DNA of 64,000 bases from Ramlibacter ginsenosidimutans (GCF_016654015.1 NZ_JAEPWM010000001.1:124001-188000); one strand, 5' to 3'; shown: positions 18,028 through 28,190, counted from the first letter of the stretch. Notes: generated from the letters alone by a model not told the origin. Program-made: numbers and translations.

Positions 18028-18453
18028 TCAACGCGTCTTCTTTCCCGCCTGCGGTGCCCCGGGCTTGGGCGCCCTGTGCGCGTCGGCGTGCGGCTTCGGA
18101 TGCTTCGCGGCGTGCTTCGCATGGTGCCGCTCCAGGCGGTGCTCGAAGGCCTGCAACGGATCCTCCTGGGCCAGCAACTCGTCGAGGTTGCTGGCGATCG
18201 CGCGCTCGATGGTGGGCTTGAGCACGCCCAGCAGCAGGCCGAGCTTCGCCTCGAGTTCGAAGCGCCCCTCCATCACGCGCAGCTCGCCGCTCGCGCCCGG
18301 GCGGCGGAAGCGGACGACGTCGTGCGTCTCGCCATGCTGGTAGACGCACTGCGCCTCCAGTTTCGTCTCGGCCACTTCCGCCCAGCGGCGTGCCAGCTGG
18401 CGCGCGCGGTGCAGCCCGAGCCCGTGCTCGCGCACGATGTGGATGTCAGCCAA
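18028..18453 (-). CDS. Polyhydroxyalkanoate system family protein (PHA_gran_rgn type)
   Basis: 141 residues. The best start is a TTG at 18453: AAGGAGG lies 7 bases ahead and the conserved opening ADIHIVREHGLG follows. The frame is open upstream but lies inside the next gene, which it overlaps by 8 bases. The protein has a small conserved domain (RARQLARRW, then RFRRPGASGELRV) found near PHA genes, and a C-terminal His/Lys-rich tail (about 105-141). Its function is not known; it may bind PHA granules. Confidence 0.7.
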   Translation of the reverse strand: MADIHIVREHGLGLHRARQLARRWAEVAETKLEAQCVYQHGETHDVVRFRRPGASGELRVMEGRFELEAKLGLLLGVLKPTIERAIASNLDELLAQEDPLQAFEHRLERHHAKHAAKHPKPHADAHRAPKPGAPQAGKKTR

Positions 18454-19549
18454 TGCCGCCCTCCTTGAGCCGGTCGTGCCGTTCCTGCTTGGGGAGTGCC
18501 TCGAGTTCCCGGACCGCGGCATAGAAGCGCAGCCAGTCGTCGCCCTCCGCGTGGAACAGGCGCTCGAAGCCCGGCACCAGTTCGTCGTACGCCGCCTGCG
18601 CGCCGAAGAAGGCGTTGTTCGCCTCGCGCACCCAGCGGTCATAGCCGCGCCACACGCGCGGGTCGCCGCCTGCCTGCTGCTTCATCTGCTCGTAGCCGGC
18701 GCGGAAGTCCGCCATGATCTTTTCCTTGCCCGCTTCCTTCTGTTCCGAGGACAGGCCCGGCGTCTGGTACAGGTCTTCCAGCTGCTCTCGCGTGCGTCGC
18801 GACAGCTCGCGGAACAGCTGCCGCCGGTGGTCGTACGCAGCGTACTCCTGGCGCGCCTTCTCGCTGGCCTGCGTGCGCAGCCAGCGTTCGCCGCCCAGGC
18901 GTTCGACCGCGACTGCGAAGGACTCGTTGAAGGTGGTGTCGTTCTTCGCGTAGACGACCTGGTGCGCCAGCTCGTGGAAGATCAGCCGCGCGAGCTCGCC
19001 TTCCGGGTAGCCGATGAAGGTGTTCAGCAGCGGGTCGCCGCCGGCCCAGTTCATGTAGCCCAGCGTGGAATACGCGGTCACGGGATAGACGTTGACTTCG
19101 TAGCCCTCCTGCGCCAGTTCGGCGGCATCGGCATTCGCGCGCGCCTGGTCGTAGTAGCCGCGGTAGCCCACGCAGCCCGTCACCGGGAAACACCAGGTCT
19201 TGAGCTCCAGCGAATACGCGGGCGCCGCCGTCACGTTCCAGATCGCCGCGGTGCGGTGCAGGTCCGCATAGCGGTGGTAGCTGGGGTTGTCCGGCAGCTT
19301 CAGCTCGGTGACGGCATAGTTGCGGATGCGCTGCGCCAGCTCCAGCCGCTCGCGCAGCTTCTCCGGCGTCTGCGGCTCCTGCACCAGTTCCTCGATGGGG
19401 CGCGCGGCCGCCATGATGTGCAGGTGCCCGCTCACCGATTGCCAGTAGTAGCCCAGCGTCGAGCACCCTGTCAGCAGGAAGCTCGCGGCCAGGGCGAGTG
19501 CCGCCAAGCCTCCGAATCCCATCAGCAGTACCTTCCTTTTGCTCCTCAC
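18446..19549 (-). CDS. Lipoprotein zinc aminopeptidase-like protein (PF10023 type)
   Basis: 367 residues from a GTG at 19549 that overlaps the upstream stop (GTGA). This start gives a basic N-region (RSKRK), a hydrophobic stretch and the lipobox LLTGC with Cys29, i.e. an outer-membrane lipoprotein signal. An internal ATG at 19522 has a better Shine-Dalgarno (AAGGAAGG) but would lack the positive N-region. The zinc-peptidase motif HELAHQ is present with a downstream glutamate (NESFA). The family is called putative aminopeptidase; its substrate is unknown. Confidence 0.75.
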   Translation of the reverse strand: MRSKRKVLLMGFGGLAALALAASFLLTGCSTLGYYWQSVSGHLHIMAAARPIEELVQEPQTPEKLRERLELAQRIRNYAVTELKLPDNPSYHRYADLHRTAAIWNVTAAPAYSLELKTWCFPVTGCVGYRGYYDQARANADAAELAQEGYEVNVYPVTAYSTLGYMNWAGGDPLLNTFIGYPEGELARLIFHELAHQVVYAKNDTTFNESFAVAVERLGGERWLRTQASEKARQEYAAYDHRRQLFRELSRRTREQLEDLYQTPGLSSEQKEAGKEKIMADFRAGYEQMKQQAGGDPRVWRGYDRWVREANNAFFGAQAAYDELVPGFERLFHAEGDDWLRFYAAVRELEALPKQERHDRLKEGGIG

Positions 19550-21612
19550 GCCGGCCGCACGTCCACCAGGCAGTCGTAGAAGACGGGCGCGCGGCCCAGG
19601 TCCGTGAGCCGCTGGCTGGTGAGCTGGTTCACGTTGGTTCCGTCCAGCCCCAGCTTGCGCCACCAGATGCCCAGACCGTTGACCACGCCTGGACGCGCAC
19701 GCAGCGACACCCGCGCGACGCAGCGGTACTCGCCGCGGTCGTTGAACACGCGCACGACCTGCCGGTCCGCGATGCCGCGCGCGGCGGCGTCGTCCGCGTG
19801 CATCTCCAGCAGCGGCTCGCCCTCGATGGCGCGCAGGCTCTGCACGTTGACGAAGCTGGAGTTCAGGAAGTTGCGGGCGGGCGGCGAAATCATGGCGAGC
19901 GGATAGCGCTTGGAGCTTCCTGCCGGCTCATAGTTCGGGACATGGTCGGGCAAACCGTCCAGCCCCTGGCGCGCGAGCCGCTCGCTGAAGAACTCGCAGC
20001 GCCCCGAAGCCGTGGGGAAGCCGCCCTGGGCGAACGGCGCCTCGGGCACCTGCAGGCTGGCGAAGCCGCGTTCGAGCAAGGCGTCGAAGTCCAGCTTGCC
20101 CGCGAAGGCGCGGCGGCACAGCGCCTCGTCGCTCTCGGTGAAGCACGGATCCGTGAAGCCCATGCGCGCCGCCAGCTCGCGGAACACCTGGGTGTTGGGC
20201 CGGCTCTCGCCGACAGGCGCAATCGCCGGCCGGTTCAGCACCACGTCCGTGTGGCCGTACGCGCTGTGGATGTCCCAGTGCTCCAGCTGCGTGGTGGCGG
20301 GCAGCAGGTAGTCGGCGTAGTCCGCCGTGTCGGTGCGGAACTGCTCCACCACCACCGTGAAGAGGTCGTCGCGAGCGAAGCCGCGCACGACCTTTCCGGA
20401 CTCGGGCGCCACCGCAAGCGGGTTGCTGTTGTAGACCACCACCGCTTCGATGCGCGGGCCGAACTCCGCCGAGGCCGGGCGCAACAAGTCGTCGCCGATG
20501 GTCACCATGTTGATGGTGCGCGGCCGGCGTCCTGCGAGCAGGTCCGGGCGCTGCAGCCCGGCGCGATCCGCGGGGAACCAGCCGGAACTGGAGAGCAGCA
20601 CGCCGCCGGCGCGATGACGCCAGGCGCCCGTCAGCGCGGGCAGGCAGGCGACGGCGCGCACGGCATTGCCGCCGCCGCGCACGCGCTGCATGCCGTAGTT
20701 GAGGCGGATCGCGGCGGGCTGGGTCGTGCCGTAGTCGCGGGCGAGATCGCGGATCTGCTGCGCCGGAATGCCGCAGACCCCGGCAGCGCGCTCGGGCGAC
20801 CAGCGCAGGGCACGCTCGCGCAGCGCCTCCCAGCCAGACGTGTGCCGGGCGATGTAGTCGTGGTCCAGCCAGTCGTTCACCACCAGTTCGTGCATCAGCG
20901 CGAGTGCCAGCGCCGCGTCGGTGCCCGGCAGGATCTGGAGATGCTCGTGGCACTTCTCCGCCGTCTCGCTGCGGCGCGGGTCGATGCACACCAGCTTGGC
21001 GCCGCGACGCTTGGCCTCCTGCGCCAGCCGCCAGAAATGCACCGAGCTCGCGATCGCGTTGCTGCCCCAGATCAGGATCAGTTTCGACTCCGCGAAGAAC
21101 TCCACCTTCATGCCGACCTTGGCACCGAGCGTCTGGCTTAGCGCCTCGCCGCCGGCCGAAGAGCAGATGGTTCGATCGAGCAGGGACGCGCCCAGGCGAT
21201 GGAAGAAGCGGCCCGCCATGGCCTCGCCCTGCACCAGCCCCATCGTTCCGCAGTAGCTGTACGGCAGGATGGCCTGCGGGTCGCGCGCAGCGATGGCGCC
21301 GAGGCGGCGCGCGATATCGTCCAGAGCCACGTCCCAGGACACCGGCTCGAACTGGCCCGAGCCCTTTGGGCCGGTGCGCCTCATCGGCTGCAGCAGGCGC
21401 TCGGGGTGGTACGTGCGTTCGAGGTAATGTGACACCTTGTTGCACAAAACGCCCGCCGTCGGCGCATGCGCAGCGTTGCCCTGCAGTCGGACCGCCACGC
21501 CGTCCTGCACCGTGGTGACCAGCGCGCAGGTGTCCGGGCAGTCGTGCGGGCATGCGCCCAGGACCTGGTGCGCTGGGGACGGGGACGTGGGGGCAGGCGC
21601 GGTATCCGGCAT
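19546..21612 (-). CDS. Molybdopterin-dependent oxidoreductase
   Basis: 688 residues from the ATG at 21612. An N-terminal [4Fe-4S] motif, Cys21-X3-Cys25-X3-Cys29-X27-Cys57 (starting CPHDCPDTC), is followed by the molybdopterin oxidoreductase body (ILIWGSNAIASS, PGTDAALALALMH, YNSNPL) and the molydopterin dinucleotide-binding C-terminal domain. It belongs to the DMSO reductase superfamily, close to formate dehydrogenase-like soluble enzymes. No Tat signal is evident, so it is probably cytoplasmic. The substrate cannot be told, and no electron-transfer subunit is adjacent. Confidence 0.85.
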   Translation of the reverse strand: MPDTAPAPTSPSPAHQVLGACPHDCPDTCALVTTVQDGVAVRLQGNAAHAPTAGVLCNKVSHYLERTYHPERLLQPMRRTGPKGSGQFEPVSWDVALDDIARRLGAIAARDPQAILPYSYCGTMGLVQGEAMAGRFFHRLGASLLDRTICSSAGGEALSQTLGAKVGMKVEFFAESKLILIWGSNAIASSVHFWRLAQEAKRRGAKLVCIDPRRSETAEKCHEHLQILPGTDAALALALMHELVVNDWLDHDYIARHTSGWEALRERALRWSPERAAGVCGIPAQQIRDLARDYGTTQPAAIRLNYGMQRVRGGGNAVRAVACLPALTGAWRHRAGGVLLSSSGWFPADRAGLQRPDLLAGRRPRTINMVTIGDDLLRPASAEFGPRIEAVVVYNSNPLAVAPESGKVVRGFARDDLFTVVVEQFRTDTADYADYLLPATTQLEHWDIHSAYGHTDVVLNRPAIAPVGESRPNTQVFRELAARMGFTDPCFTESDEALCRRAFAGKLDFDALLERGFASLQVPEAPFAQGGFPTASGRCEFFSERLARQGLDGLPDHVPNYEPAGSSKRYPLAMISPPARNFLNSSFVNVQSLRAIEGEPLLEMHADDAAARGIADRQVVRVFNDRGEYRCVARVSLRARPGVVNGLGIWWRKLGLDGTNVNQLTSQRLTDLGRAPVFYDCLVDVRPA

Positions 21613-21734
21613 GCGGCCATTGTCATCCAGCGGGAACGCCCCTGCGCCCGGGTATGCCACGACGCTGCGGGGGATTCGCCACAGGCTCGTGGCCCGGACT
21701 GGCTACCGCAAGGCGCCGACCCGACAATGGCCCA

Positions 21735-22859
21735 ATGATCAGTCGCCGCCGTTTCACCCGCGCCGCCGCCGGCGCGCTCGCCCTGGTCGGCGCTCCGGCC
21801 CTGCGGGCGCAAAGCGAACGCATCCTGCTCGCCCAGTCCGCCCCCTTCACCGGGCCGGCCGCCCAGCTGGGCATCCAGTTCCACCAGGGCGCCCGGCTGT
21901 TCTTCGAGCAGCTCAATGCGCAAGGCGGCCTGCATCGCCGGCCTATCGAGCTGATCAAGATGGACGACGGCTACGAGCCCGACCGCTGCGCCGACAACAC
22001 GCGCAAGCTGCTGGCGCTGGACCCCCTCGCCCTGTTCGGCTACATCGGCACACCCACCAGCGTGGCGGCGCTGCCGCTCGCGACGGCGGCGCGCGCCCCC
22101 TTCGTCGCGCCTTTCACCGGTGCGATGGCCCTGCGCGTGCCGTTCAACCGCTACGCGTTCCACCTGCGCGCCTCCTACAACGACGAGACGGAGCTGATCG
22201 TCAAGCAGCTCACCGCGCTGGGCCTCAAGAAGATCGCCGTGTTCTTCCAGAACGATGCGTACGGCAAGGCCGGCCTGGACGGCGTGCAGCTGGCCACGGA
22301 AAAGCGCGGCATCCAGCCCGCGGCCCAGGCCAGCTTCGAACGCAACACGGTGGCCGTCGCACCGGCCGTGAAGACGCTGGTGGCGGTGCAGCCGGATGCC
22401 ATCGTGCAGATCGGCGCCTACAAAGCCTGCGCGGCCTTCATCCGGCAGGCCCGCGCGGCCGGCTTTGGCGGCACCTTCTTCAACGTGTCCTTCGTCGGCA
22501 CGCAGGCGCTCGCCGACGAACTGGGCAAGGAGGCCGCCGGCGTGGTGGTCTCGCAGGTGATGCCCTCCCCGTATTACGCGGCGTGGGCCATCACGCGCGA
22601 GTTCCAGCAGATGGCGAAGAAGGGCGGCGCCGACTACCAGGTGAACTACTCCAGCATGGAGGGCTACCTGGCCGCGAAGGTGCTGGCCGAGGGACTGCGC
22701 CGCGGCAAACCCACGCGCGACGGCCTGATCGCCGGGCTGGAGTCCCTGGGCGACGAGGACTTCGGCGGCTTCTCGGTGTCCTTCTCGCCCACGAACCACG
22801 TGGCCTCGAAATTCGTGGAGCTGTCGATGCTGACGGCGGACGGCAAGGTCCGGACCTAG
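21735..22859 (+). CDS. Periplasmic binding protein of LivK/branched-chain amino acid type
   Basis: 374 residues. The N-terminus MISRRRFTRAAAGALALVG is a twin-arginine-like signal ending near ALRAQS. The body follows the type I periplasmic binding fold (LLAQSAPFTGPAAQLG, FFEQLNAQGGLHRRPIELI, KKIAVFFQNDAYG). Such proteins capture amino acids, amides or aromatic acids for LivHMGF-type importers. No permease or ATPase gene is next to it, so it is an orphan here and its ligand is unknown. Confidence 0.85.
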   Translation: MISRRRFTRAAAGALALVGAPALRAQSERILLAQSAPFTGPAAQLGIQFHQGARLFFEQLNAQGGLHRRPIELIKMDDGYEPDRCADNTRKLLALDPLALFGYIGTPTSVAALPLATAARAPFVAPFTGAMALRVPFNRYAFHLRASYNDETELIVKQLTALGLKKIAVFFQNDAYGKAGLDGVQLATEKRGIQPAAQASFERNTVAVAPAVKTLVAVQPDAIVQIGAYKACAAFIRQARAAGFGGTFFNVSFVGTQALADELGKEAAGVVVSQVMPSPYYAAWAITREFQQMAKKGGADYQVNYSSMEGYLAAKVLAEGLRRGKPTRDGLIAGLESLGDEDFGGFSVSFSPTNHVASKFVELSMLTADGKVRT

Positions 22860-22882
22860 GTCCGGTCTGGCGCGCAGGGCGG

Positions 22883-24052
22883 CTATGCCAGCGAACGCAC
22901 CTGCGCCAGTCCTTCCATGAAGGCCTGGCAGCGCCCCAGCTGCTCCAGGCTCACGTACTCGTCCGGCTGGTGGGCCTGCACGATGCTGCCGGGCCCGCAG
23001 ACCACGGTGCGGATGCCCGCGTTCTTGAACAGCCCCGCCTCGGTGCCGAAGGCCACTTCCGTGGTGCCCTGCGCGCCGGCCAGGCGCAGCGCGAGCCGCG
23101 TGACGTCGTCGTCGGCGGAGCCCAGGAAACTCGGGATCTCGCAGATGGTCTCGAAGCGGAAGCCCGTCTCCGGCGCCACCTTCTTCATGGCCGGTTCCAG
23201 CGACCGCGCATAGGCCACGACCTGCTCCTGCATCGCGCGCGCGTCAGCCGTGGGCAGGTCGCGGAATTCATAGCGGAACTCCGCGTCGCGCGGCACCACG
23301 TTGTCGGCGATCCCGCCGTGGAACTGGCCCACGCTGGCGGTGGAGAACGGCACGTCGAAACCGGCATAGCGCGGCTCTTCGCGCTCGAAGCCCTCGGCCA
23401 TGTCGCGCACCTTGCCGACCACGCGCGCCGCCATCTCGATGGCGTTGACCGACTGCGGCGTGAGCGAGGAATGCGCCTCCTTGCCGCGCACGCAACAGCG
23501 GTAGCGGTACACGCCCTTGTGGGCGATGGCGGGTACCATGCTGGTCGGCTCGCCCACGATGCACGCCACGGGACGGATGCCCGCCTCGCGCAGGTCGGCG
23601 ATCAGCTCCCTGGCCCCGAAGCAGCCGATCTCCTCTTCGTAGCTGAACGCGTAGTGGATGGCGAAGGGCCCATCGCTGTTCAGGAACAGCTCCGCATTGG
23701 CCACGGCGGTCGCGATGAAGCCCTTCATGTCGGCCGAGCCGCGCCCATAGAGCTTGCCGTCGCGCACCACGCCGGAGAGCGGATCGACCGACCAGTCCTG
23801 CCCGTCCCACGGCACCGTGTCGGTGTGCCCGGACAGGATCAGCCCGTCCGGCTTGCCCTCGCCCAGCGTGGCGAACAGGTTGGCCTTGCTGCGATCCGCG
23901 TTGTAGCTCAACCGGCTCTTCACCCCGAGCCGGGACAGCTCGTCGCGGATGCAGTGGATGAGTTCGAGGTTGGAGTTGGCGCTGACCGTGTTGAAGCCGA
24001 CCAGGGTGCGGGCAAGCTCCAGGGCGCGCGGCGTGGGGGTGAGGACTGCCAT
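22883..24052 (-). CDS. argE: Acetylornithine deacetylase
   Basis: 389 residues, an M20 metallopeptidase. The di-zinc ligands are visible: His76 and Asp78 in SGHTDTVPW, Asp108 in GRGSADMKG, and the Glu pair in YEEEIG (about 139-142). Sequence and length match ArgE, which removes the acetyl group from N2-acetylornithine in arginine synthesis. It stands alone, divergent from another M20 gene. Confidence 0.88.
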   Translation of the reverse strand: MAVLTPTPRALELARTLVGFNTVSANSNLELIHCIRDELSRLGVKSRLSYNADRSKANLFATLGEGKPDGLILSGHTDTVPWDGQDWSVDPLSGVVRDGKLYGRGSADMKGFIATAVANAELFLNSDGPFAIHYAFSYEEEIGCFGARELIADLREAGIRPVACIVGEPTSMVPAIAHKGVYRYRCCVRGKEAHSSLTPQSVNAIEMAARVVGKVRDMAEGFEREEPRYAGFDVPFSTASVGQFHGGIADNVVPRDAEFRYEFRDLPTADARAMQEQVVAYARSLEPAMKKVAPETGFRFETICEIPSFLGSADDDVTRLALRLAGAQGTTEVAFGTEAGLFKNAGIRTVVCGPGSIVQAHQPDEYVSLEQLGRCQAFMEGLAQVRSLA

Positions 24053-24147
24053 GCCGGCATTGTCGGGGATCGCGGCGCGGATTCACCCTCATAGGCACGC
24101 GACTTGCAGGCCGCTAGACTGGCGGACTCCCCGCAGTCAGACCCATC

Positions 24148-25344
24148 ATGAAGCTCCTGGACTCCATCGTCACCGAATCCGCCTCCATCGTGGCGGTGCG
24201 CCGCGACATCCACGCGCATCCCGAACTGTCGTTCAAGGAGGAGCGGACCTCCGACCTGATCGCCGCCCGGCTCACCGAGTGGGGCATTCCCGTCCACCGC
24301 GGACTTGGCACGACCGGCGTCGTCGGCATCGTCAAGAACGGCACCTCGTCGCGCGCCGTCGGCCTGCGCGCCGACATGGACGCGCTGCCCATGCAGGAGT
24401 TCAACACCTTCCCGCATGCCAGCAAGCACGCCGGCAAGATGCACGCCTGCGGCCACGACGGCCACGTCGCCATGCTGCTGGCGGCGGCCAAGCACCTGGC
24501 GAAGAACCGCCACTTCGACGGCACCGTGTACCTGATCTTCCAGCCCGCCGAGGAAGGCGACGGCGGCGCGCGCGAGATGATCAAGGACGGCCTGTTCGAG
24601 AAATTCCCCATGGAGGCGGTGTTCGGCATGCACAACTGGCCGGGCGGCCAGGTCGGCAAGTTCGCCGTCAGCCCCGGCCCCGTGATGGCGTCGACCGCCG
24701 AATTCAAGGTGACCATCCGCGGCAAGGGCGGCCACGGCGCCATGCCGCACCTGGGCAACGACCCGGTGCCGATCGCCTGCCAGATGGTGCAGGCCTTCCA
24801 GACCATCGTCAGCCGCAACATCAAGCCGATCGACGCCGGCGTGATCTCCGTGACGATGATCCATGCCGGCGAGGCGACCAACGTGATCCCGGACAGCTGC
24901 GAGCTGCAGGGCACCGTGCGCACCTTCCGCGAGGAGGTGCAGGAGCTGATCGAGCGGCGCATGAAGACCATCGCCGAACACGTGGCCGCCGCGCACGACG
25001 CGCAGTGCGAGTTCGAGTTCCACCGCAACTACCCGGCCACCGTGAACTCGGCGGCCGAGGCCGAGTTCGCGCGCAAGGTGATGGTCTCCATCGTCGGCGA
25101 GGAGAACGTGCTGGTGCAGGAGCCCACCATGGGCGCGGAGGACTTCGCGTTCATGCTGCAGGCCAAGCCCGGGGCCTATTGCTTCATCGCCAACGGCGAC
25201 GGCTCGCACCGCGAGTTCGGCCACGGCGCGGGACCGTGCATGCTGCACAACCCGAGCTACGACTTCAATGACGACCTGATTCCGCTGGGCGCCACCTACT
25301 GGGTGCGGCTGGCCGAGGAGTGGCTGGCGAAAGAGCGCGCGTGA
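24148..25344 (+). CDS. M20D amidohydrolase (hippurate hydrolase-like)
   Basis: 398 residues. Motifs RRDIHAHPELSF, GLRADMDALPM, HACGHDGH and PAEEGDGG are those of the M20D aminoacylase/hippuricase family, with the metal ligands in the HACGHD and EE blocks. It hydrolyses N-acyl amino acids, but the exact substrate is uncertain. The stop overlaps the GTG start of the next gene, so the two are co-translated. Confidence 0.9.
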   Translation: MKLLDSIVTESASIVAVRRDIHAHPELSFKEERTSDLIAARLTEWGIPVHRGLGTTGVVGIVKNGTSSRAVGLRADMDALPMQEFNTFPHASKHAGKMHACGHDGHVAMLLAAAKHLAKNRHFDGTVYLIFQPAEEGDGGAREMIKDGLFEKFPMEAVFGMHNWPGGQVGKFAVSPGPVMASTAEFKVTIRGKGGHGAMPHLGNDPVPIACQMVQAFQTIVSRNIKPIDAGVISVTMIHAGEATNVIPDSCELQGTVRTFREEVQELIERRMKTIAEHVAAAHDAQCEFEFHRNYPATVNSAAEAEFARKVMVSIVGEENVLVQEPTMGAEDFAFMLQAKPGAYCFIANGDGSHREFGHGAGPCMLHNPSYDFNDDLIPLGATYWVRLAEEWLAKERA

Positions 25345-26438
25345 GCGGCGTGTCCGACGCGTTTGCGCGCAGCTACGCGCAGGCACGCCAGAACTTCCTG
25401 CGCGCCGCCGACGAAGCCGGCCTGCGGGTCGAGGCCAAGCCCCATCCGCTGCCCGGACTCGAAGGCGAGCCGCTCGCGATGGACGTCGCGCGCGACGGCC
25501 CTCCCGACGCCTCGCGGCTTCTGATCGTGAGCAGCGCCTGCCACGGCGTGGAAGGCTATTGCGGCAGCGGCGTGCAGGTGACGGCCTTGCGTGACACGGC
25601 GTTTCGCGCCCGCGCCGCGGAGCAAGGTGTGGCCGTGCTCTACATCCACGGCCTCAACCCCTACGGCTTCTCCCACATGCGCCGGACCACGCACGAGAAC
25701 GTGGACCTCAATCGCAACTTCCACGATTTCTCGCGGCCGCTGCCGGTGAACGAGGCCTATCGCGAGCTGGCGCCGCTGCTGGTGCCGCCGCAGTGGCCGC
25801 CCGGCGAAGAGAACATGCAGGCCATCGCGCGCTACGTCGAGCAGAAGGGCGAGAAGGCCTACCAGGCCGCCATCTCGGGCGGCCAGTACGAATTCGAGGA
25901 CGGCCTCTTCTACGGCGGCCGCGCGCCGACCTGGAGCAACCTGGCGGTGCGCGAAGTGCTGCGCGCGCACGGCCGGCGCGCCGCGCGCCTGGCCTGGATC
26001 GACATCCACACCGGCCTTGGTCCCAATGGGGTCGGGGAGCGGATCTATGCCGGGCGCGACGACCCGGCGGCGATTGCCCGCGCCCGCCAGTGGTGGGGCG
26101 GGGAGAGCCGCACGCCCGTGGTCTCCTTCTACGACGGCTCCTCGACCTCCGCCGTGCTGACCGGCCTGATGTTCACCTCGGCCTACGACGAGTGCCCGCA
26201 GGCGGAGTACACGGGACTCGCGCTGGAGTACGGGACGCAGCCGCTGCAGCAGACCTTCCAGGCCTTGCGCGGCGAGCAGTGGCTGCGCGCGCATCCCGAC
26301 GCGCCGGCTGCGCTCGCGCGGCAGATCCGCCAGGCGCTGATGGACGCGTTCTACACGGACACGGACGCCTGGCGCGAGCGCATCGTGGCGCAGGGGCGCG
26401 AGGCGCTGCTGCAGGCGGTGGACGGACTCGCGGCCTGA
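25341..26438 (+). CDS. DUF2817 zinc carboxypeptidase-like protein
   Basis: 365 residues from a GTG at 25341 overlapping the amidohydrolase stop (GTGA). An M14-like metal site is suggested by SSACHGVEGY (His and Glu), NVDLNRNFHD and DIHTGLG. DUF2817 proteins are predicted carboxypeptidase-like hydrolases without a known substrate. Coupling to an N-acyl amino acid hydrolase suggests a peptide or acyl-amino acid degradation pair. Confidence 0.8.
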   Translation: MSGVSDAFARSYAQARQNFLRAADEAGLRVEAKPHPLPGLEGEPLAMDVARDGPPDASRLLIVSSACHGVEGYCGSGVQVTALRDTAFRARAAEQGVAVLYIHGLNPYGFSHMRRTTHENVDLNRNFHDFSRPLPVNEAYRELAPLLVPPQWPPGEENMQAIARYVEQKGEKAYQAAISGGQYEFEDGLFYGGRAPTWSNLAVREVLRAHGRRAARLAWIDIHTGLGPNGVGERIYAGRDDPAAIARARQWWGGESRTPVVSFYDGSSTSAVLTGLMFTSAYDECPQAEYTGLALEYGTQPLQQTFQALRGEQWLRAHPDAPAALARQIRQALMDAFYTDTDAWRERIVAQGREALLQAVDGLAA

Positions 26439-27209
26439 TCAGCCGGCGGCGCGCGACTGCGCGATCACCAGCAGGCCGTCGAAGATCAGGCTCTCCACCA
26501 GCTCGAAGGGCACCGACATGTGCGGCGCCATCTTCCAGCCCGCGCCGCCGGTCATGTAGCAGGCGGGCTCGGCGCCGCAGCGGCGCCGCACGTGCTGCAC
26601 CATCCGCTCGATCGCGCCCGCGATGGCGAAGGTGCCGCCGCTGGTGAGGGCGTCGCTGGTGTTGGTGGGGAACTCGCGCACGTCGCCGGTCGGCACGTGC
26701 AGGCCCGCCGTGCCGCTCTCCAGCGCGCGCAGCATGATGCCGTGGCCCGGCAGGATGAAGCCGCCCAGGAAGCGGCCGTGGACGTCCACCGCTTCCACGG
26801 TCACCGCGGTGCCGATCATCACCACGACCATCGGCCGCGCCGGGCCGGCGGCCAGCATGCGGTGGCGCGCGCCGATCATGGCGACCCAGCGGTCGGCACC
26901 GAGGCGCGTGGGGTGGTCGTAGCCGTTGATGACGCCGGCCTCGGCCGCACTCGCGACCACCCAGTGGGCCGGCACGACCCACAGCTCCTCCATCTGCTCC
27001 TCGACCCGCCGCTTCACCGCGTCGGCCGAGACGCTGCATCCGAGCATGCGATCGGGCGGCGCCAGCTGGGACCATTCGCCGTCGGCGAGCTTGTCGATGT
27101 TCTCGAGGAACTCCGCGCCGCCCGCGATCGGCTGCGCGCCGACCGTGGCCTGCGGGTACAGCGCCCACTTCAGGCGCGTGTTGCCGATGTCGACGGCGAG
27201 GAAGCTCAT
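26439..27209 (-). CDS. coaX: Type III pantothenate kinase
   Basis: 256 residues from the ATG at 27209, which puts the ATP-binding DIGNTR motif at residues 7-12. [11 protein letters not shown] and the [12 protein letters not shown] block confirm the type III family. It phosphorylates pantothenate, the first step of coenzyme A synthesis. It begins 5 bases after a coiled-coil gene. In many relatives birA precedes coaX; here it does not. Confidence 0.92.
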   Translation of the reverse strand: MSFLAVDIGNTRLKWALYPQATVGAQPIAGGAEFLENIDKLADGEWSQLAPPDRMLGCSVSADAVKRRVEEQMEELWVVPAHWVVASAAEAGVINGYDHPTRLGADRWVAMIGARHRMLAAGPARPMVVVMIGTAVTVEAVDVHGRFLGGFILPGHGIMLRALESGTAGLHVPTGDVREFPTNTSDALTSGGTFAIAGAIERMVQHVRRRCGAEPACYMTGGAGWKMAPHMSVPFELVESLIFDGLLVIAQSRAAG

Positions 27210-27214
27210 GGCTG

Positions 27215-28150
27215 TCAGGCCGCGGCCTGCAAGGGCCCTTGCAGCGCCGCGAGTTCGTCGGCCGCCGCCTGTTCGTTCGCCTGCGCGGCGCCGCAGTCCT
27301 GCCCGGCCTGCTGCAGCAGGCCCTGCAGGCCCTTGCGCGCACGGCCGGCGCGGTCCACGTCCTCGGAGGCCGGCCCGCTGCCCGCAGCCTTCGCCACGAC
27401 CGCGATCTTCTGGCGCACGGCTTTCCACTCGCCGTCCAGCAGTTGCTGCACCGAGGCGAGCAAGGCGCCGCGGCCGGCCAGCGCGGCCCGGGCACGCTCC
27501 ATCGCGCGCTGCGTGGCCGAGACGACGGTGCGCAGCACTTTCAGCCGCTCCACCAGCAGTTCGCAGCGGGCGTTGTCCTGCTGGACCTGCTGCTGCACGG
27601 CGGGATCGCCGCCCGCGGCCATGCGCACCTTGAGCTGGTTGCGCATGTCCTGCAGCCAGCGCGTGCCCTGCTCCATGATCTTTTCCAGCGCCCGCACCTC
27701 GGCGCCGAACTCCAGCAGCATGCGGTCGGTCGCGGCCTGCGCCGACTGCTTCCGGAGCAGGTCCTTCACGTCGTCGTGCAGGTCTTCGGCGGCGCGCTGC
27801 ACGCGCTCGACCTGCTGCGCGAACGCGGAGGCGGCCTGCTTGCCCTTGCCGGTGGCGCGCGCGAGCCAGCCCCTGGGTTGCAGTTGCGCGAACTCGACGC
27901 GCTCCAGCGCATCGTGCAGGCCCTGGCAGGCGGTCGCGAGCGGCCGCAGTTCGCCTTCGCCGGCGCGCACCACCGTTTCGAGCTGCTGGCGCAGTTCGAG
28001 CAGGCGCCGCACGTGGCCGCTGCCGGCGTCCGCGGCCATCTGGTCCAGCCAGGCCGTGGGCGAGGCGGCGGCCTGCGGGCGGACCTTCAGCTGCGCCAGC
28101 CTGGCTGGCGTCATCAGGGACGCGGTGCGGTCGTCGTCGGGTTCGCTCAT
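27215..28150 (-). CDS. Coiled-coil protein of unknown function
   Basis: 311 residues from the ATG at 28150. No family is recognised. After a polar N-terminus the protein is almost entirely charged helix with heptad-like patterns (about 45-110, 115-200 and 205-300), without signal peptide or membrane segment. Its spacing (5 bases) suggests co-transcription with coaX. A weak resemblance in style to TelA-like proteins was considered but not convincing. Confidence 0.6.
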   Translation of the reverse strand: MSEPDDDRTASLMTPARLAQLKVRPQAAASPTAWLDQMAADAGSGHVRRLLELRQQLETVVRAGEGELRPLATACQGLHDALERVEFAQLQPRGWLARATGKGKQAASAFAQQVERVQRAAEDLHDDVKDLLRKQSAQAATDRMLLEFGAEVRALEKIMEQGTRWLQDMRNQLKVRMAAGGDPAVQQQVQQDNARCELLVERLKVLRTVVSATQRAMERARAALAGRGALLASVQQLLDGEWKAVRQKIAVVAKAAGSGPASEDVDRAGRARKGLQGLLQQAGQDCGAAQANEQAAADELAALQGPLQAAA

Positions 28151-28190
28151 GGGGCGCAATGGTAAACCCGGCGCCCCGTCCGGCCCAGCC

